63,080 nucleotides of DNA from Ligilactobacillus ruminis DSM 20403 = NBRC 102161 (GCF_900113455.1 NZ_FOPI01000010.1:12253-75332); one strand, 5' to 3'; numbered from the stretch's first letter, positions 25,631-35,565 are shown. Notes: generated from the sequence alone by a model not told the origin. Numbers and translations are program-made.

Positions 25631-26902
25631 ATGAATAACAAGACAAAGAATATTGTACAAAAACTAGTGCCGGTATTTGTTACGATCATAGCGGCAATTG
25701 TCGGATATTTCCTGTGCGCGCCGGCAAACGTTGTCGCATACTGGGTATTAGCAGTTATTTTGATTGTTGCGCAAGTTGTTTATCTCGTTTTCGGCGGCAA
25801 GATTGCCGGCCAAACGGGCGTCGGCAAGAACCTGAAGTTCATTGAAGAACACATGGAACAAATTGCCAACGGTGATTTGAGAAGCGTTGACGAATTGGCC
25901 GATACAGAAGACGACATTACGGACATGGGTCGAATCGCAACGGCTCTTCATGCGGTCGGTAATACGTTCAAAGGCTTTGCCGTTCAATGGGGCGAAGATA
26001 CGAAGGAGAACGAAAAGAGGATTGCAACGCTGTCATCTGCTTGCGACAAGGCCAAAACCTCAACAGAAGACGTCGGCGACACGCTTGAAAAGCTTTCCGA
26101 TACTTCACAGGTTTTGGCACAGCATGCGCAAACGGCAACGGAAGACATCGACTCGCTTTCTTCAGACATTGAAAATATCAATGACGTGATCGGACGTCTC
26201 GGAGAATCTGCCGACAAGTCCCAGGAAACGAATCAGCGCAACACTGAAATCATGGGTGCCGTATCCAAGTCATGGAGCGCAGAACGCGAAAACCAGGCAC
26301 GTCTCGTCAAGGAAATGGGCGAAATGAACAAGGACATCCAAAACATCGGCAACATCGTTTCTTTGATCAACGACATTTCGGAACAAACAAACCTGCTTGC
26401 CTTGAACGCTTCCATTGAAGCTGCACGAGCGGGTGAAGCCGGCAAGGGCTTTGCAATCGTTGCCGAAGAAGTTCGTTCTTTGGCTGAACAGTCAGGCAAT
26501 TCCACGAAGAGCATTCGTGAAATCATCGAACAAATCAGAAACAAGTCTGAAAGAATCACGAGCGATCTGAACGCTGCTTATGACAACGGCGAAGAACAAA
26601 ACGAAGAACTCGGTCAAGCAATGGTTGCTTCACGCGACATTTCTGACATCGTTTACGAATTCGCGCAAGGTATCAAAGAGATGCAGACAAGCATTCAAGG
26701 CGTTGTTGACGTCAAGAATCGAGTAACGGATGCTTATATGAACATCGCAGAAGAAATCAGCCAAACTTCAGCCGGAACGCAACAGGTTGCCGCAAGCTTC
26801 GAAGACGTGCGCAATCTGATCTCTGAATTTGAAAAGAGCGTTGATGAGTTGCAAGAAGATGCTGACATCAAGAAACTTCAACAGGAAGCTTTTAAACTGT
26901 AA
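25631..26902 (+). CDS. Methyl-accepting chemotaxis protein lacking an extracellular sensor
   Basis: This 423-residue chemoreceptor has two closely spaced hydrophobic segments (about residues 10-30 and 35-55) with only a few residues between them, so there is no external ligand-binding domain. The rest is a HAMP-like or linker stretch and a complete coiled-coil signalling domain with the tip [20 protein letters not shown]. Such receptors usually report membrane or cytoplasmic conditions, or oxygen or energy state; which one applies is unknown. ATG follows AAAGGAAAA. The gene heads the chemotaxis part of the operon. Confidence 0.92.
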   Translation: MNNKTKNIVQKLVPVFVTIIAAIVGYFLCAPANVVAYWVLAVILIVAQVVYLVFGGKIAGQTGVGKNLKFIEEHMEQIANGDLRSVDELADTEDDITDMGRIATALHAVGNTFKGFAVQWGEDTKENEKRIATLSSACDKAKTSTEDVGDTLEKLSDTSQVLAQHAQTATEDIDSLSSDIENINDVIGRLGESADKSQETNQRNTEIMGAVSKSWSAERENQARLVKEMGEMNKDIQNIGNIVSLINDISEQTNLLALNASIEAARAGEAGKGFAIVAEEVRSLAEQSGNSTKSIREIIEQIRNKSERITSDLNAAYDNGEEQNEELGQAMVASRDISDIVYEFAQGIKEMQTSIQGVVDVKNRVTDAYMNIAEEISQTSAGTQQVAASFEDVRNLISEFEKSVDELQEDADIKKLQQEAFKL

Positions 26903-26932
26903 AACTAAACGATGAAAGGGATTGGCGGCAAA

Positions 26933-27436
26933 ATGGAACAATATGTAGTATTTAAAAGTCATGATCAGCTTTTCGGATTGCCTGTAACTATTGTTCGTCG
27001 TGTTGTTGAGACAAACAAATTCATTCCGCTTCCGGAAGTTGCAGATTATGTTTTGGGCGTTTACGAATATGAAGAACAAATGCTTCCGATTATTGATCTG
27101 GGACGCAAGCTTTTCAACGATTTTACGGAACAGACGCAAGAGGCCAAGGTCATCTTGTGCAACTGGAAAGAACAAGCGCTTGGAATCTACGTTGAAAAGA
27201 TTGTCGGAATCGTTTATCTCGAAACGAATGATAATGAAAAAGAACTTGAAAAGGCAAAATTAAAGCGGGGCTATGTCGGCAAGTTCCTCAAGATGAAAGA
27301 CGACGTCGTCATTTCACTTGAACTTGATTATTTATTCGATAACAAGGAAGCTGATGGACTTGTGGAGTCACTTGATGATTTGGAAGCTGATCAGGCTTTG
27401 AAATCCAGTGATTCTGAGGACGGGGAAAATGAGTAG
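26933..27436 (+). CDS. cheW: Chemotaxis adaptor CheW (first copy)
   Basis: This 167-residue CheW-domain protein couples receptors to CheA. It starts MEQYVVFKSHDQLFGLPVTI, continues with LPEVADYVLGVYEYEEQMLP, and has an acidic C-terminal extension of about 30 residues beyond the usual domain. ATG 26933 has GGCGG upstream; an in-frame ATG at 26912 has no ribosome site. It is the longer of two CheW genes in the window. The end overlaps cheD. Confidence 0.87.
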   Translation: MEQYVVFKSHDQLFGLPVTIVRRVVETNKFIPLPEVADYVLGVYEYEEQMLPIIDLGRKLFNDFTEQTQEAKVILCNWKEQALGIYVEKIVGIVYLETNDNEKELEKAKLKRGYVGKFLKMKDDVVISLELDYLFDNKEADGLVESLDDLEADQALKSSDSEDGENE

Positions 27437-27923
27437 CGACGATATCAGGGTCGGAATTGCCGATTACAAAATCGGACAGGCTCCGCATCGCATCATGACG
27501 GTCGGGCTTGGTTCCTGCATCGGAACAATCATCTATGATGAAAAAAGCAAAGTCGGCGGATTGAGCCACATCATGCTGCCGGATAGCAAGCCGTTTTCTG
27601 CCAAGTCTGACGTCAATCCGGCCAAATTTGCCGATACGGCAATTCCCTTGATGTATCAGCAGCTAAAAAGAAGGGTGCCAAACGGACGTTTTAAGGCAAA
27701 AGTCGTTGGCGGAGCAAATATGTTTTCTTTCAAATCCGCAACGTCAGGAACCGGCAATATCGGACAGCGAAATGCCGAAGCCGTCATGGAGGTTTTAAAG
27801 GAACTGCGTATTCCGGTCGTGGCATCGCATACAGGAGGAAATTCGGGGAGGACGATGATTGTTGACCTCGATGACTTCACCTGCATGGTGAGGATCGTGC
27901 ATCAAGATGTGATTTATATTTAG
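27429..27923 (+). CDS. cheD: Chemoreceptor glutamine deamidase CheD
   Basis: CheD (164 residues) deamidates receptor glutamines and, in Bacillus, stimulates CheC. The catalytic Cys and His are visible in VGLGSCIGTIIYD and GLSHIMLPD. FKAKVVGGANMF and a downstream ASHTGGNSGRT segment are also family hallmarks. ATG 27429 overlaps the cheW stop; GACGGGG precedes it. Its partner gene cheC is in the same operon. Confidence 0.92.
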   Translation: MSSDDIRVGIADYKIGQAPHRIMTVGLGSCIGTIIYDEKSKVGGLSHIMLPDSKPFSAKSDVNPAKFADTAIPLMYQQLKRRVPNGRFKAKVVGGANMFSFKSATSGTGNIGQRNAEAVMEVLKELRIPVVASHTGGNSGRTMIVDLDDFTCMVRIVHQDVIYI

Positions 27924-27939
27924 AAGGGAAGATACCTCG

Positions 27940-28980
27940 TTGATAAGAGTATTAATAGTTGATGATTCAGCTTTCATGCGCAAAGTAATCACTGACCTTT
28001 TGAAAAAGATGAATGGCGTTGAACCGGCTGATATCGCCAGAAACGGCAAGGCTGCGGTTGATTACTTGGCAGCCCACGATGACATCGATCTTGTGCTGAT
28101 GGACATTGAAATGCCAATCATGAATGGTATCGAAGCCTTAAAACAAATCAAGCAGAAATACTCAACTCCGGTTATTATGCTTAGCGCATTGAGCAACAAG
28201 GAAATTACGATCGAAGCTTTGGAACTTGGTGCAACGGATTTCGTAACGAAGCCCGTTAACCTGACTGCAATCGAAAGAGATTGGACGCGAGATCTGGAAA
28301 GAAAGATCAAAGGCTCGCAGATGAAAAAAAACGAGCGTCTTCATCCGACGATTGAACGAGACAAAAAACTTCGTCGGGAAGTTGCGCTCAAAGAAAAGAA
28401 GACGGATGTGGAACTCAACCGCGGAGTCCATGCTTTGGTGATTGGTTCTTCAACCGGCGGGCCAAGATCGCTTTTGACTGTGGCAAAGGCTTTGCCGAGA
28501 AAATCCAAGGTTCCGATTTTTATTGTTCAGCACATGCCGAAAGGATTTACGAAATCATTTGCTGAAAGGCTCGATGCCGAATGCGGACCGCACGTCGTTG
28601 AAGCACAGGATGGAATGATGGTCGAGCCGAATACGGTTTATCTGGCTCCTGGCGACTATCATATGACGACGGACGGCATCAAGATTTACTTGAATCAGGA
28701 ACCAAAGCTTCACGGAACCAGACCTGCAGTCGACTATCTGTTCAAAAGCGCAGCTAAGGCTTATCACAAGTATTTGGTCGCGGTCATCTTGACCGGCATG
28801 GGCCATGACGGTGCTGACGGAATGGTCGAGATTGCTAAAAACGGTGGTTATAATTTTGCGCAAAACAAAGAAACGTGCGTCGTCTTCGGAATGCCGAGGG
28901 CCGCAATTGAAAAAGACGTCGTAAACGAAGTCCTCGGACTAGATGAGATTGCAACTAAAGTAAATCGGATTGTTAGGTGA
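27940..28980 (+). CDS. cheB: Protein-glutamate methylesterase CheB
   Basis: CheB (346 residues) removes methyl groups from receptors. It has an N-terminal receiver domain with the phosphoacceptor Asp in LVLMDIEMPIMNG (about residue 53). The C-terminal methylesterase domain has the catalytic residues visible in IGSSTGGPRS (Ser), VQHMPKGFT (His) and TGMGHDGADGM (Asp). TTG is the apparent start, 10 bases after AGAAGGGAA. The stop overlaps the upstream part of cheR. Confidence 0.95.
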   Translation: MIRVLIVDDSAFMRKVITDLLKKMNGVEPADIARNGKAAVDYLAAHDDIDLVLMDIEMPIMNGIEALKQIKQKYSTPVIMLSALSNKEITIEALELGATDFVTKPVNLTAIERDWTRDLERKIKGSQMKKNERLHPTIERDKKLRREVALKEKKTDVELNRGVHALVIGSSTGGPRSLLTVAKALPRKSKVPIFIVQHMPKGFTKSFAERLDAECGPHVVEAQDGMMVEPNTVYLAPGDYHMTTDGIKIYLNQEPKLHGTRPAVDYLFKSAAKAYHKYLVAVILTGMGHDGADGMVEIAKNGGYNFAQNKETCVVFGMPRAAIEKDVVNEVLGLDEIATKVNRIVR

Positions 28981-28985
28981 TCAAG

Positions 28986-29756
28986 ATGGCAATGAACTTT
29001 GATTTTTTCAACAAATGGGTGCAGGATAATTTGGGCATTCGTTTGGAAGCATATAAGGAACGTCAAATGCAGCGTCGAATCGGAAATATTATGCAGACGA
29101 CGGGAGCCAAGACTTTGGAAGAATATGCGAAGATTCTTTCAAAAGACAGCAAGGCTCGCGAAGAGTTTATCGAGCATTTGACAATCAATGTGACTGAATT
29201 CTACAGAAACAAAGACATTTTCGACGAGTTCGAAGACGTTTTGAACAAAATTGTGGTAAAGAATACGTCAAGACCAAAGATTTGGAGCGCAGCCTGCTCT
29301 ACCGGGGCTGAACCGTACACGCTCGCAATGATTCTTGACAAAAACAAAATCAACGGTTCGATCGTCGCAACGGATATCGACAAGGTTATCCTGGACAAGG
29401 CGAAAAGCGGAAGATATTCTTTGCACGAGCTTAAGAACGTTTCAAAAACAGATATCAGCAATTATTTTTCAAAAAAAGAAGATGGCGATTACGAAGTAAA
29501 GCCTGGTTTGAAACAAAAAATTACTTTCAAACGACACGATTTGCTGAAGGATCGCTACGAAAGTCGCTGCGACGTGATTGTGTGTCGGAACGTGACAATC
29601 TACTTCAAGCCTGATGCCCGTGACGAAGTTTATCAAAATTTTGCTGATGCGCTCAACAAGGGCGGAATTTTCTTCACCGGTGCAACGGAAACGATTAATA
29701 ATCCCGAACAGTTTGGATTGAAGAAAGTTGCTTCATTCATCTATCAAAAGGCATAA
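28986..29756 (+). CDS. cheR: Chemoreceptor methyltransferase CheR
   Basis: CheR (256 residues) methylates receptor glutamates using SAM. An N-terminal helical domain precedes the SAM-binding motif WSAACSTGAEPYTLAM. CRNVTIYF matches the usual CRNVLIYF motif. The start is ATG 28986, with AGGTGA six bases upstream; GTG 28977 within that site is less likely. cheB and cheR are adjacent, giving balanced adaptation enzymes. Confidence 0.95.
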   Translation: MAMNFDFFNKWVQDNLGIRLEAYKERQMQRRIGNIMQTTGAKTLEEYAKILSKDSKAREEFIEHLTINVTEFYRNKDIFDEFEDVLNKIVVKNTSRPKIWSAACSTGAEPYTLAMILDKNKINGSIVATDIDKVILDKAKSGRYSLHELKNVSKTDISNYFSKKEDGDYEVKPGLKQKITFKRHDLLKDRYESRCDVIVCRNVTIYFKPDARDEVYQNFADALNKGGIFFTGATETINNPEQFGLKKVASFIYQKA

Positions 29757-29782
29757 GCTGAAGAGAAGGAGGAAAAAAATTC

Positions 29783-31834
29783 ATGGCTGATGACAACAGT
29801 GTTTATCGCGATCTCTTCTTTGAAGAAAGTGATGATAATTTACAAACATTAAATGACAGTATTCTTGAACTTGAACAGGAACCGGACAACATTGACCTGA
29901 TCAACAGCATCTTCCGCGTTGCACATACCTTAAAAGGCATGTCCGCAACGATGGGATATGACGTTATGACCAAACTTACGCATAAAATGGAAGACATGCT
30001 CGACCTTTTCAAAACTGGCAAAATGAAGGTCAACACGGATCATATCTCGCTTGTTTTCAAGTGCTTGGACAAGTTGCAGGAACTTGTTGACGATTTGCGC
30101 GACGATAAAGAGCTTGAAGAAAGCCAAATTACGGATCTTTGGAACGAGCTTGACCGCGTCGAGTCATCTGCGGGCGCAGGCGAACCCGAAGCCGAATCAC
30201 CTGCTCCGGTTGAGAAACATGACGAAGGAGCCTTGTCAACGAAATTCGAATATTATGACGATGCCGATACGGACGTTGTCAATGGTGCCAAAGCCGATGG
30301 GATGAACGTTTATGCGATCGCGATCCGTCTCGACAAGGATACGATGCTCAAAGGTCCGCGCGTGTTCCTGATTACGGAACATCTCGAAAAAGACGGCGAG
30401 ATCATCAGGACGGAACCTTCAGCTGACTTGCTTGAAGACGGAGATTTCGATACTGATTTCAGAATGATTTATCTGACCAAGGACAGCGTTGACGACGTCA
30501 AGCATATCATCGAATCAAATACGGAAATCGACAGCTATATCGTTGAGGAATTCAAGGAACCCGCTGCTGAAGAAGAAAAAGCCGAAGAAAAGTCTGAAAC
30601 AGAAGAAAAGAAGGCAGAAGCAAAACCTGCCGAAGAAAAGAAGCCGGCTGCAGGGAAGCCTGCAGCCAAAACTCAGGCAACGGCGCACAAGGCCAAGAAT
30701 CAGATGATTCGTGTCGATCTGACAAGGCTTGACCGTTTCCTGAACCTCGTTTCAGAAATCGTGGTCTACCGCAATCAACTGGAAGATGCAACGAACCGCG
30801 AAAGCATCGACGAGATTCGCGATTCCCTGGAACAGGTTTCACGACTGACTTCAGAACTGCAGGATCTTGTGCTGAAGATCCGCATGCAACAAGTCAGCGT
30901 CGTCTTCTCTCGTTTCCCGCGCATGGTGCGCGACTTGTCCAACCAGTTGAACAAGGAAATGAAGCTTGAAATCATCGGTGAAGAAACGGAATTGGACAAG
31001 ACGGTCGTTTCTGAACTTTCAGAACCGTTGATTCACTTGCTAAGGAATTCAGCGGATCACGGCATTGAAGATCCTGAAACAAGAAAGAAGCTCGGCAAGC
31101 CTGAAGTCGGGACGATTACCCTTGCAGCTTATCAAGAAGGCAACAAGGTTTTGATCACGCTGTCTGACGATGGCAAGGGATTGAAACCTGAAATCATCAA
31201 GGCAAGTGCTGAAAAGAAGGGCATCGATACGACGGGAATGACCGATCGCGAGATTCAGATGCTTGTCTTCCACCCGGGATTCTCGACTGCCAAGAAGATT
31301 ACGAACATTTCAGGACGCGGTGTTGGTCTTGATGCCGTTCAGGCAAAGATTGCTGAACTTGGCGGATCCATCGAAATGGACAGCAAAGTTGATGTCGGAA
31401 CGACATTTATCATAAAATTACCATTAACTTTATCAATTATTCAAGCTTTAATGGTACAAATTGGTAAGGAGAGTTTTGCGATTCCGCTAGATGTTGTTGA
31501 ACGAGTTGTAATGGTTCGCGAAAAAGACATCATGCAAACCTCCAATCAAGAAGTATGCAAGTTCCAGGAAGGCTTGATTCCGATCATCAGAACGGACAAG
31601 CTGCTTCAGGTGCCGTCTTCTTCATCCGACAAGAAGTATGCGATCATCGTCAAGATCGGCAAGCAATACTACGGCGTGCTGGTTGACAAAATGATCGGAC
31701 AGCAAGAAATCGTGATCAAAAAGATCGATCCGATGCTTCAAAAGATCAAGAAGTATCAGGGCGCAACGATTCTTGGAAACGGCTCAATTGCTTTGATTCT
31801 TGACGTAAATGCAATTTGCAACAGTCGACAGTAA
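29783..31834 (+). CDS. cheA: Chemotaxis histidine kinase CheA
   Basis: CheA (683 residues) phosphorylates CheY and CheB. P1 carries the phosphorylated His at about residue 47 (RVAHTLKGMSATMGY). A P2-like region follows, then a low-complexity K/E/A/P linker (about residues 268-302). P3 is the dimerisation helix pair. P4 is the ATP domain with LLRNSADHGIEDPE, LSDDGKGL and GRGVGLDAVQ. P5 is a CheW-like domain at the C-terminus. ATG follows AAGGAGGA. The linker is likely a mobile tether. Confidence 0.96.
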   Translation: MADDNSVYRDLFFEESDDNLQTLNDSILELEQEPDNIDLINSIFRVAHTLKGMSATMGYDVMTKLTHKMEDMLDLFKTGKMKVNTDHISLVFKCLDKLQELVDDLRDDKELEESQITDLWNELDRVESSAGAGEPEAESPAPVEKHDEGALSTKFEYYDDADTDVVNGAKADGMNVYAIAIRLDKDTMLKGPRVFLITEHLEKDGEIIRTEPSADLLEDGDFDTDFRMIYLTKDSVDDVKHIIESNTEIDSYIVEEFKEPAAEEEKAEEKSETEEKKAEAKPAEEKKPAAGKPAAKTQATAHKAKNQMIRVDLTRLDRFLNLVSEIVVYRNQLEDATNRESIDEIRDSLEQVSRLTSELQDLVLKIRMQQVSVVFSRFPRMVRDLSNQLNKEMKLEIIGEETELDKTVVSELSEPLIHLLRNSADHGIEDPETRKKLGKPEVGTITLAAYQEGNKVLITLSDDGKGLKPEIIKASAEKKGIDTTGMTDREIQMLVFHPGFSTAKKITNISGRGVGLDAVQAKIAELGGSIEMDSKVDVGTTFIIKLPLTLSIIQALMVQIGKESFAIPLDVVERVVMVREKDIMQTSNQEVCKFQEGLIPIIRTDKLLQVPSSSSDKKYAIIVKIGKQYYGVLVDKMIGQQEIVIKKIDPMLQKIKKYQGATILGNGSIALILDVNAICNSRQ

Positions 31835-31845
31835 GGGGCATTGCC

Positions 31846-32445
31846 ATGGATAAGAGATACACTGATTTAGAACTTGACGGACTGAAAGAAATCATGAATA
31901 TCGGCGGCGGAAATGCTGCAACGAGCATTTCGCAAATGGTGAACAGCAAAATCGACATGAAGGTTCCGAGCGTGGAAATTTTGTCATACGGAGATTTATA
32001 CAAGCGCGTGATAGCCGATGATGTCGAAGTGCATGCGATTTTAAGCCGATTCGTGGGCGATTTTGAAGGAGCATTGTTGTTCGTGCTTTCTGACGTTGCA
32101 GCAGACAAGCTTGCCGGACTGATGATGGGAAGCGATGTCGAAGGAGTTTCTAGAGAAGTCAAGGCTTCAGCCGTAAGCGAACTGACGAACATCGTGGCAA
32201 ACTCGTTTCTTCGGGCAATCGGGACGATGCTTAACATCCAGCTGATTACTTCGTTGCCTGCAACCTCATATGATTATTTCGGTGCCGTAATTTCAAGCGC
32301 ATATATGGCGTTGGATCAGTATGACGAGCAGGTGATGGTAATCAGAAACGAGTTCTTGTATATGGATGACAAGTTGGATGCATCGTTGTTTTTGATACCT
32401 GAAGTCGGCATGCTTGACAGAATGTTTAAGTCATTAGGAATTTGA
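31846..32445 (+). CDS. cheC: CheY-P phosphatase CheC
   Basis: CheC (199 residues) dephosphorylates CheY-P and is regulated by CheD. Both active-site motifs of the form [D/S]xxxExxN are present: DGLKEIMN near the start and SAVSELTN near residue 107. This makes it the two-site CheC form rather than CheX. AAGGGG precedes ATG 31846, and an upstream in-frame ATG inside cheA is less likely. Confidence 0.92.
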   Translation: MDKRYTDLELDGLKEIMNIGGGNAATSISQMVNSKIDMKVPSVEILSYGDLYKRVIADDVEVHAILSRFVGDFEGALLFVLSDVAADKLAGLMMGSDVEGVSREVKASAVSELTNIVANSFLRAIGTMLNIQLITSLPATSYDYFGAVISSAYMALDQYDEQVMVIRNEFLYMDDKLDASLFLIPEVGMLDRMFKSLGI

Positions 32446-32460
32446 GAGGAGATAACTACA

Positions 32461-32823
32461 GTGGCAAAAAGAATTTTAATCGTAGACGACGCGGTCTTCA
32501 TGCGTATGAAATTGAAGGACATTTTGGAAAAGAACGGCTATGAAGTAGCCGGCGAAGCACAAAACGGTCAAGAAGCTTTTGACAAGTATCAAGCTGAAAA
32601 GCCGGATCTTGTCACGATGGACATCACGATGCCTGAAGTTGACGGACTTCAAGCTTTGAAGATGATCAAGCAGGCAGATGCCAACGCCAAAGTCGTTATG
32701 TGCAGTGCCATGGGTCAGCAAGGTATGGTTATGGATGCAATCAAGTCCGGTGCCGTTGACTTCATCGTTAAGCCGTTCGATACGGAACGCGTTATCCAGG
32801 CCTTGGACAAAGCACTTTCTTAA
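32461..32823 (+). CDS. cheY: Chemotaxis response regulator CheY
   Basis: CheY (120 residues) is a stand-alone receiver. The acidic pair is in ILIVDDAVFMR, the phosphoacceptor Asp in DLVTMDITMPEVDG (about residue 54), the conserved Thr/Ser region is VVMCSAMGQQ and the conserved Lys is in IVKPFD. CheY-P binds FliM and FliY encoded just downstream. The GTG start follows GAGAGGAG. Confidence 0.96.
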   Translation: MAKRILIVDDAVFMRMKLKDILEKNGYEVAGEAQNGQEAFDKYQAEKPDLVTMDITMPEVDGLQALKMIKQADANAKVVMCSAMGQQGMVMDAIKSGAVDFIVKPFDTERVIQALDKALS

Positions 32824-32841
32824 TAATTTGGAGATGATATT

Positions 32842-33267
32842 ATGCAGATGATCATGTTCAAAATGAGCGATGAGTATTATCTGATTTCAGCTAAGTCGGT
32901 TGAAGAAATCATCGATACGGTTCCGATTACATACGTTCCGCTTGCTCCGAACTGGGTCAAGGGGTTGATCAACCTTCGTGGCAACGTGATGACCGTAATC
33001 GGATTATCCGAGCTGATCGGGATTCCTTCTCCTGAAAAATGCATGAACATCCTCATTATGAAAAATGAAGAAAATGAAGAAGAGCGAAAAGGACTTCTGA
33101 TCGAAGAAGTCAGCGAAGTCGTCGACATCAACGAAGAAGACATCGAGCTTCCGCCTGAGAAGTCGGATCAGACGTCTTACGTCGGAGTCGTTTCGTTCGA
33201 AGACAAGGTTGCCAATGTCGTCAACGTTTCAAAAATGATTTTTGAAGAAAACACGGCAAAGGCATAA
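32842..33267 (+). CDS. cheW: Chemotaxis adaptor CheW (second copy)
   Basis: This 141-residue minimal CheW-domain protein has the family core APNWVKGLINLRGNVMTVIG and VVDINEEDIELPP. It is closer to canonical CheW than the copy at 26933-27436. Two CheW-type adaptors with one CheA may couple different receptors, which is inference. ATG follows TTTGGAGATG. Confidence 0.9.
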   Translation: MQMIMFKMSDEYYLISAKSVEEIIDTVPITYVPLAPNWVKGLINLRGNVMTVIGLSELIGIPSPEKCMNILIMKNEENEEERKGLLIEEVSEVVDINEEDIELPPEKSDQTSYVGVVSFEDKVANVVNVSKMIFEENTAKA

Positions 33268-33276
33268 AAACAGTCA

Positions 33277-33287
33277 GCAGTTAGTTG
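33277..33287 (+). repeat. Leader motif GCAGTTAGTTG, copy before fliM
   Basis: This copy lies in the 58-base gap between cheW and fliM and is identical to the copy before flgB. Both are preceded by AGTCAG within a few bases. Confidence 0.5.
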
Positions 33288-33325
33288 TTTGATCAGGAAT
33301 TTAAATCGGAAAAGGAAGGATACAT

Positions 33326-34336
33326 GTGGATCAGGTACTGTCGCAAGAAGAAATCGACGCTCTTCTCAACGCAATGAACACCGGTGAGATCAGCGAAGAT
33401 ACAATCGAAGAGGAAAAAAACGATGCGCCTAAAGTCAGAGAATACGACTTCAGACGCCCAACGCGCCTTTCAAAAGAATATATCAATACCTTGCACATGA
33501 TCTTCGAGGACTTTTCCAAGATGACCGGTAATGTATTGTCAACTCAGCTCAGGACGAATGTGTCCGTTGATCTGGCCGCAATCGAACAAATCAGCTACGA
33601 CGAATTCATGCATTCGATTCCAAGAGTGACCTTGCTTGGGATGTTCCACTCCGAGCCTTTAAAAGGTACGCAGCTGTTGGAAATTAATCCCCAGTTATGC
33701 AGCTTGATGGTTGAACTTTTATGCGGGGGACTCGACGTCAGGACGCAGCATCCGGACGAAAAGATTCCTTCGCTTGAATCGTTTTCGGATATTGATTTGG
33801 CATTGATGCGTGAACTGTTCAAGGAAATTGTGAATGTTTACAAGACGTCATGGAAAGATATCGTTGAGCTCAATTCGAAGTTTGACACGATCGATACGAA
33901 TCCGCAGCTTTCACAGGCAATGTCGCCAAATGAACCAGTCGTGTTAGTAACCTTTACAGTCAAGGTGTTTGAAATCAGCACTTTCATCAACTTATGCATT
34001 CCATATGTCTTCTTTGAAGGTATTTTGGACAAATTAAGTATCCGTAATTGGTTTGATTCCAGCAAAGACGACAATGAAGATGATTCACTTGAAATCAAAC
34101 GCGGATTGAACAACGTCGAGATGGTGATCGAGACGAAACTTGGCGATGCGCAAATGAGTTTTGCGGACTTCTTGAACTTGGAAGCAGGGGATGTCATTCG
34201 ACTGGATAAGAAGACGACTTCACCGCTGGAAACTTATATTGAAGGTGAACCATTCTTTTATGTCAAGCCAGGTCAAAAGGATGGACAGTTGGCAATCGAA
34301 TTACTGGATAAGATGGAAGGAGAAGAAGATCAATGA
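33326..34336 (+). CDS. fliM: Flagellar motor switch protein FliM
   Basis: FliM (336 residues) is the middle C-ring protein and binds CheY-P through its N-terminus. VLSQEEIDALLNAM matches that peptide. A middle CheC-like domain without a phosphatase motif follows, then a C-terminal SpoA domain. The GTG start has AAGGAAGGA upstream; an ATG two bases earlier is out of frame. The stop overlaps fliY (ATGA). Confidence 0.95.
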   Translation: MDQVLSQEEIDALLNAMNTGEISEDTIEEEKNDAPKVREYDFRRPTRLSKEYINTLHMIFEDFSKMTGNVLSTQLRTNVSVDLAAIEQISYDEFMHSIPRVTLLGMFHSEPLKGTQLLEINPQLCSLMVELLCGGLDVRTQHPDEKIPSLESFSDIDLALMRELFKEIVNVYKTSWKDIVELNSKFDTIDTNPQLSQAMSPNEPVVLVTFTVKVFEISTFINLCIPYVFFEGILDKLSIRNWFDSSKDDNEDDSLEIKRGLNNVEMVIETKLGDAQMSFADFLNLEAGDVIRLDKKTTSPLETYIEGEPFFYVKPGQKDGQLAIELLDKMEGEEDQ

Positions 34337-35565
34337 GCGACGGTTTATCACAAGCAGAAATTGATGCATTGATGAATGGCGGTTCAGCCGCAGCAGAAGA
34401 TGACAGCAAAGAAGAAAAAGTAGAAGAAAAGACGGAAGAACAATCTGAAGCAGAGATTGAAAAAGAAGCCGTGGAAGATGCAGCGCTTGACGTTGACGAT
34501 GAGATCATCGCCGGCATGGACGAACAGGCTCGAATGGACCTGATTGGAGAAGTCGGCAACATCTCGATGTCGCAGGCGGCAACGACACTTTCTTCGATTC
34601 TTAATCACCGCGTTTCGATTACGACGCCAAGAGTAACGAAAATCAGATTCGCTTCTTTGATGGAAGGAATCAAAACGCCTAAGGTCGCAACGACGGTTGA
34701 ATATAAGGAAGGCGTGATCGGGACGAACCTGATGCTTTTACAGGTCAGGGATGCTTCGATCATTGCCGACTTGATGATGGGCGGTCCCGGAAATGCCAAA
34801 GATGATGCCGAATTCGGGGATCTGGAATTAAGCGCCGTTGCCGAAGCCATGAACCAGATGATTGGTTCTGCTTCAACTTCCATGGCAACGATGATCAATC
34901 GCAAGGTCGATATTTTGCCGCCAACGGTCAAACTTTGGGGAGAACCGGACAACATCAGCTATGACGGCATCAATCCCGACAGCATCGTCTATCGAATTTC
35001 GTTCAATCTGGACGTTGAAGGACTGATTGAAAGTGAAATCATGCAGATTTTCACGAAGAAAATGGTCAACGATATTGCGGCCGCAATGATGGCCGACAAG
35101 GCAACGGTCGTTAACGATCGCGAGGTTCCTGCAGAAGAGCAGAAGGCACCGGTCGCACCGCAGCTTGAAACGGCACCGGCTGCTGCTCCGACCCCGCAAG
35201 CTCAGCCTCAGCCGGCACCACAGCCGGCACCGCAACCGAAGCAGCCGCCTGTTGAAGTCAGTCAGCCTTCGTTCCAAACGCTCGATGGTCATGCACAGGG
35301 CGAAGGCGACAATCTTGACCTGTTGATGGATATTCCGCTTAACTTGAGCGTCGTGCTCGGAACAAGCAAGAAGTCCGTGCGTGAGATTCTCAGTTTCAAC
35401 ACCGGTTCGGTTATCGAACTTGAGAAACTGACCGATGAGCCGCTTGATATTTTGCTCAACGGCAAATTGATCGCTCAAGGCGAAGTCGTCGTCATCAATG
35501 ACAACTTTGGCGTTCGCATCACGAATATTTTGTCACAGAGCCAAAGAATCAATAACATGCGCTAA
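34333..35565 (+). CDS. fliY: Flagellar motor switch phosphatase FliY (FliN-type)
   Basis: This 410-residue protein combines an N-terminal CheY-binding peptide (LSQAEIDALMNGG), a CheC-like phosphatase domain and a C-terminal FliN/SpoA domain (SVVLGTSKKSVREILSFNTG). Both phosphatase motifs are intact: DLIGEVGN and SAVAEAMN. The two parts are joined by a P/A/Q-rich linker of about 50 residues. No separate fliN exists in the window, so this is the only FliN-type C-ring subunit seen. Its length is typical of FliY. Confidence 0.94.
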   Translation: MSDGLSQAEIDALMNGGSAAAEDDSKEEKVEEKTEEQSEAEIEKEAVEDAALDVDDEIIAGMDEQARMDLIGEVGNISMSQAATTLSSILNHRVSITTPRVTKIRFASLMEGIKTPKVATTVEYKEGVIGTNLMLLQVRDASIIADLMMGGPGNAKDDAEFGDLELSAVAEAMNQMIGSASTSMATMINRKVDILPPTVKLWGEPDNISYDGINPDSIVYRISFNLDVEGLIESEIMQIFTKKMVNDIAAAMMADKATVVNDREVPAEEQKAPVAPQLETAPAAAPTPQAQPQPAPQPAPQPKQPPVEVSQPSFQTLDGHAQGEGDNLDLLMDIPLNLSVVLGTSKKSVREILSFNTGSVIELEKLTDEPLDILLNGKLIAQGEVVVINDNFGVRITNILSQSQRINNMR

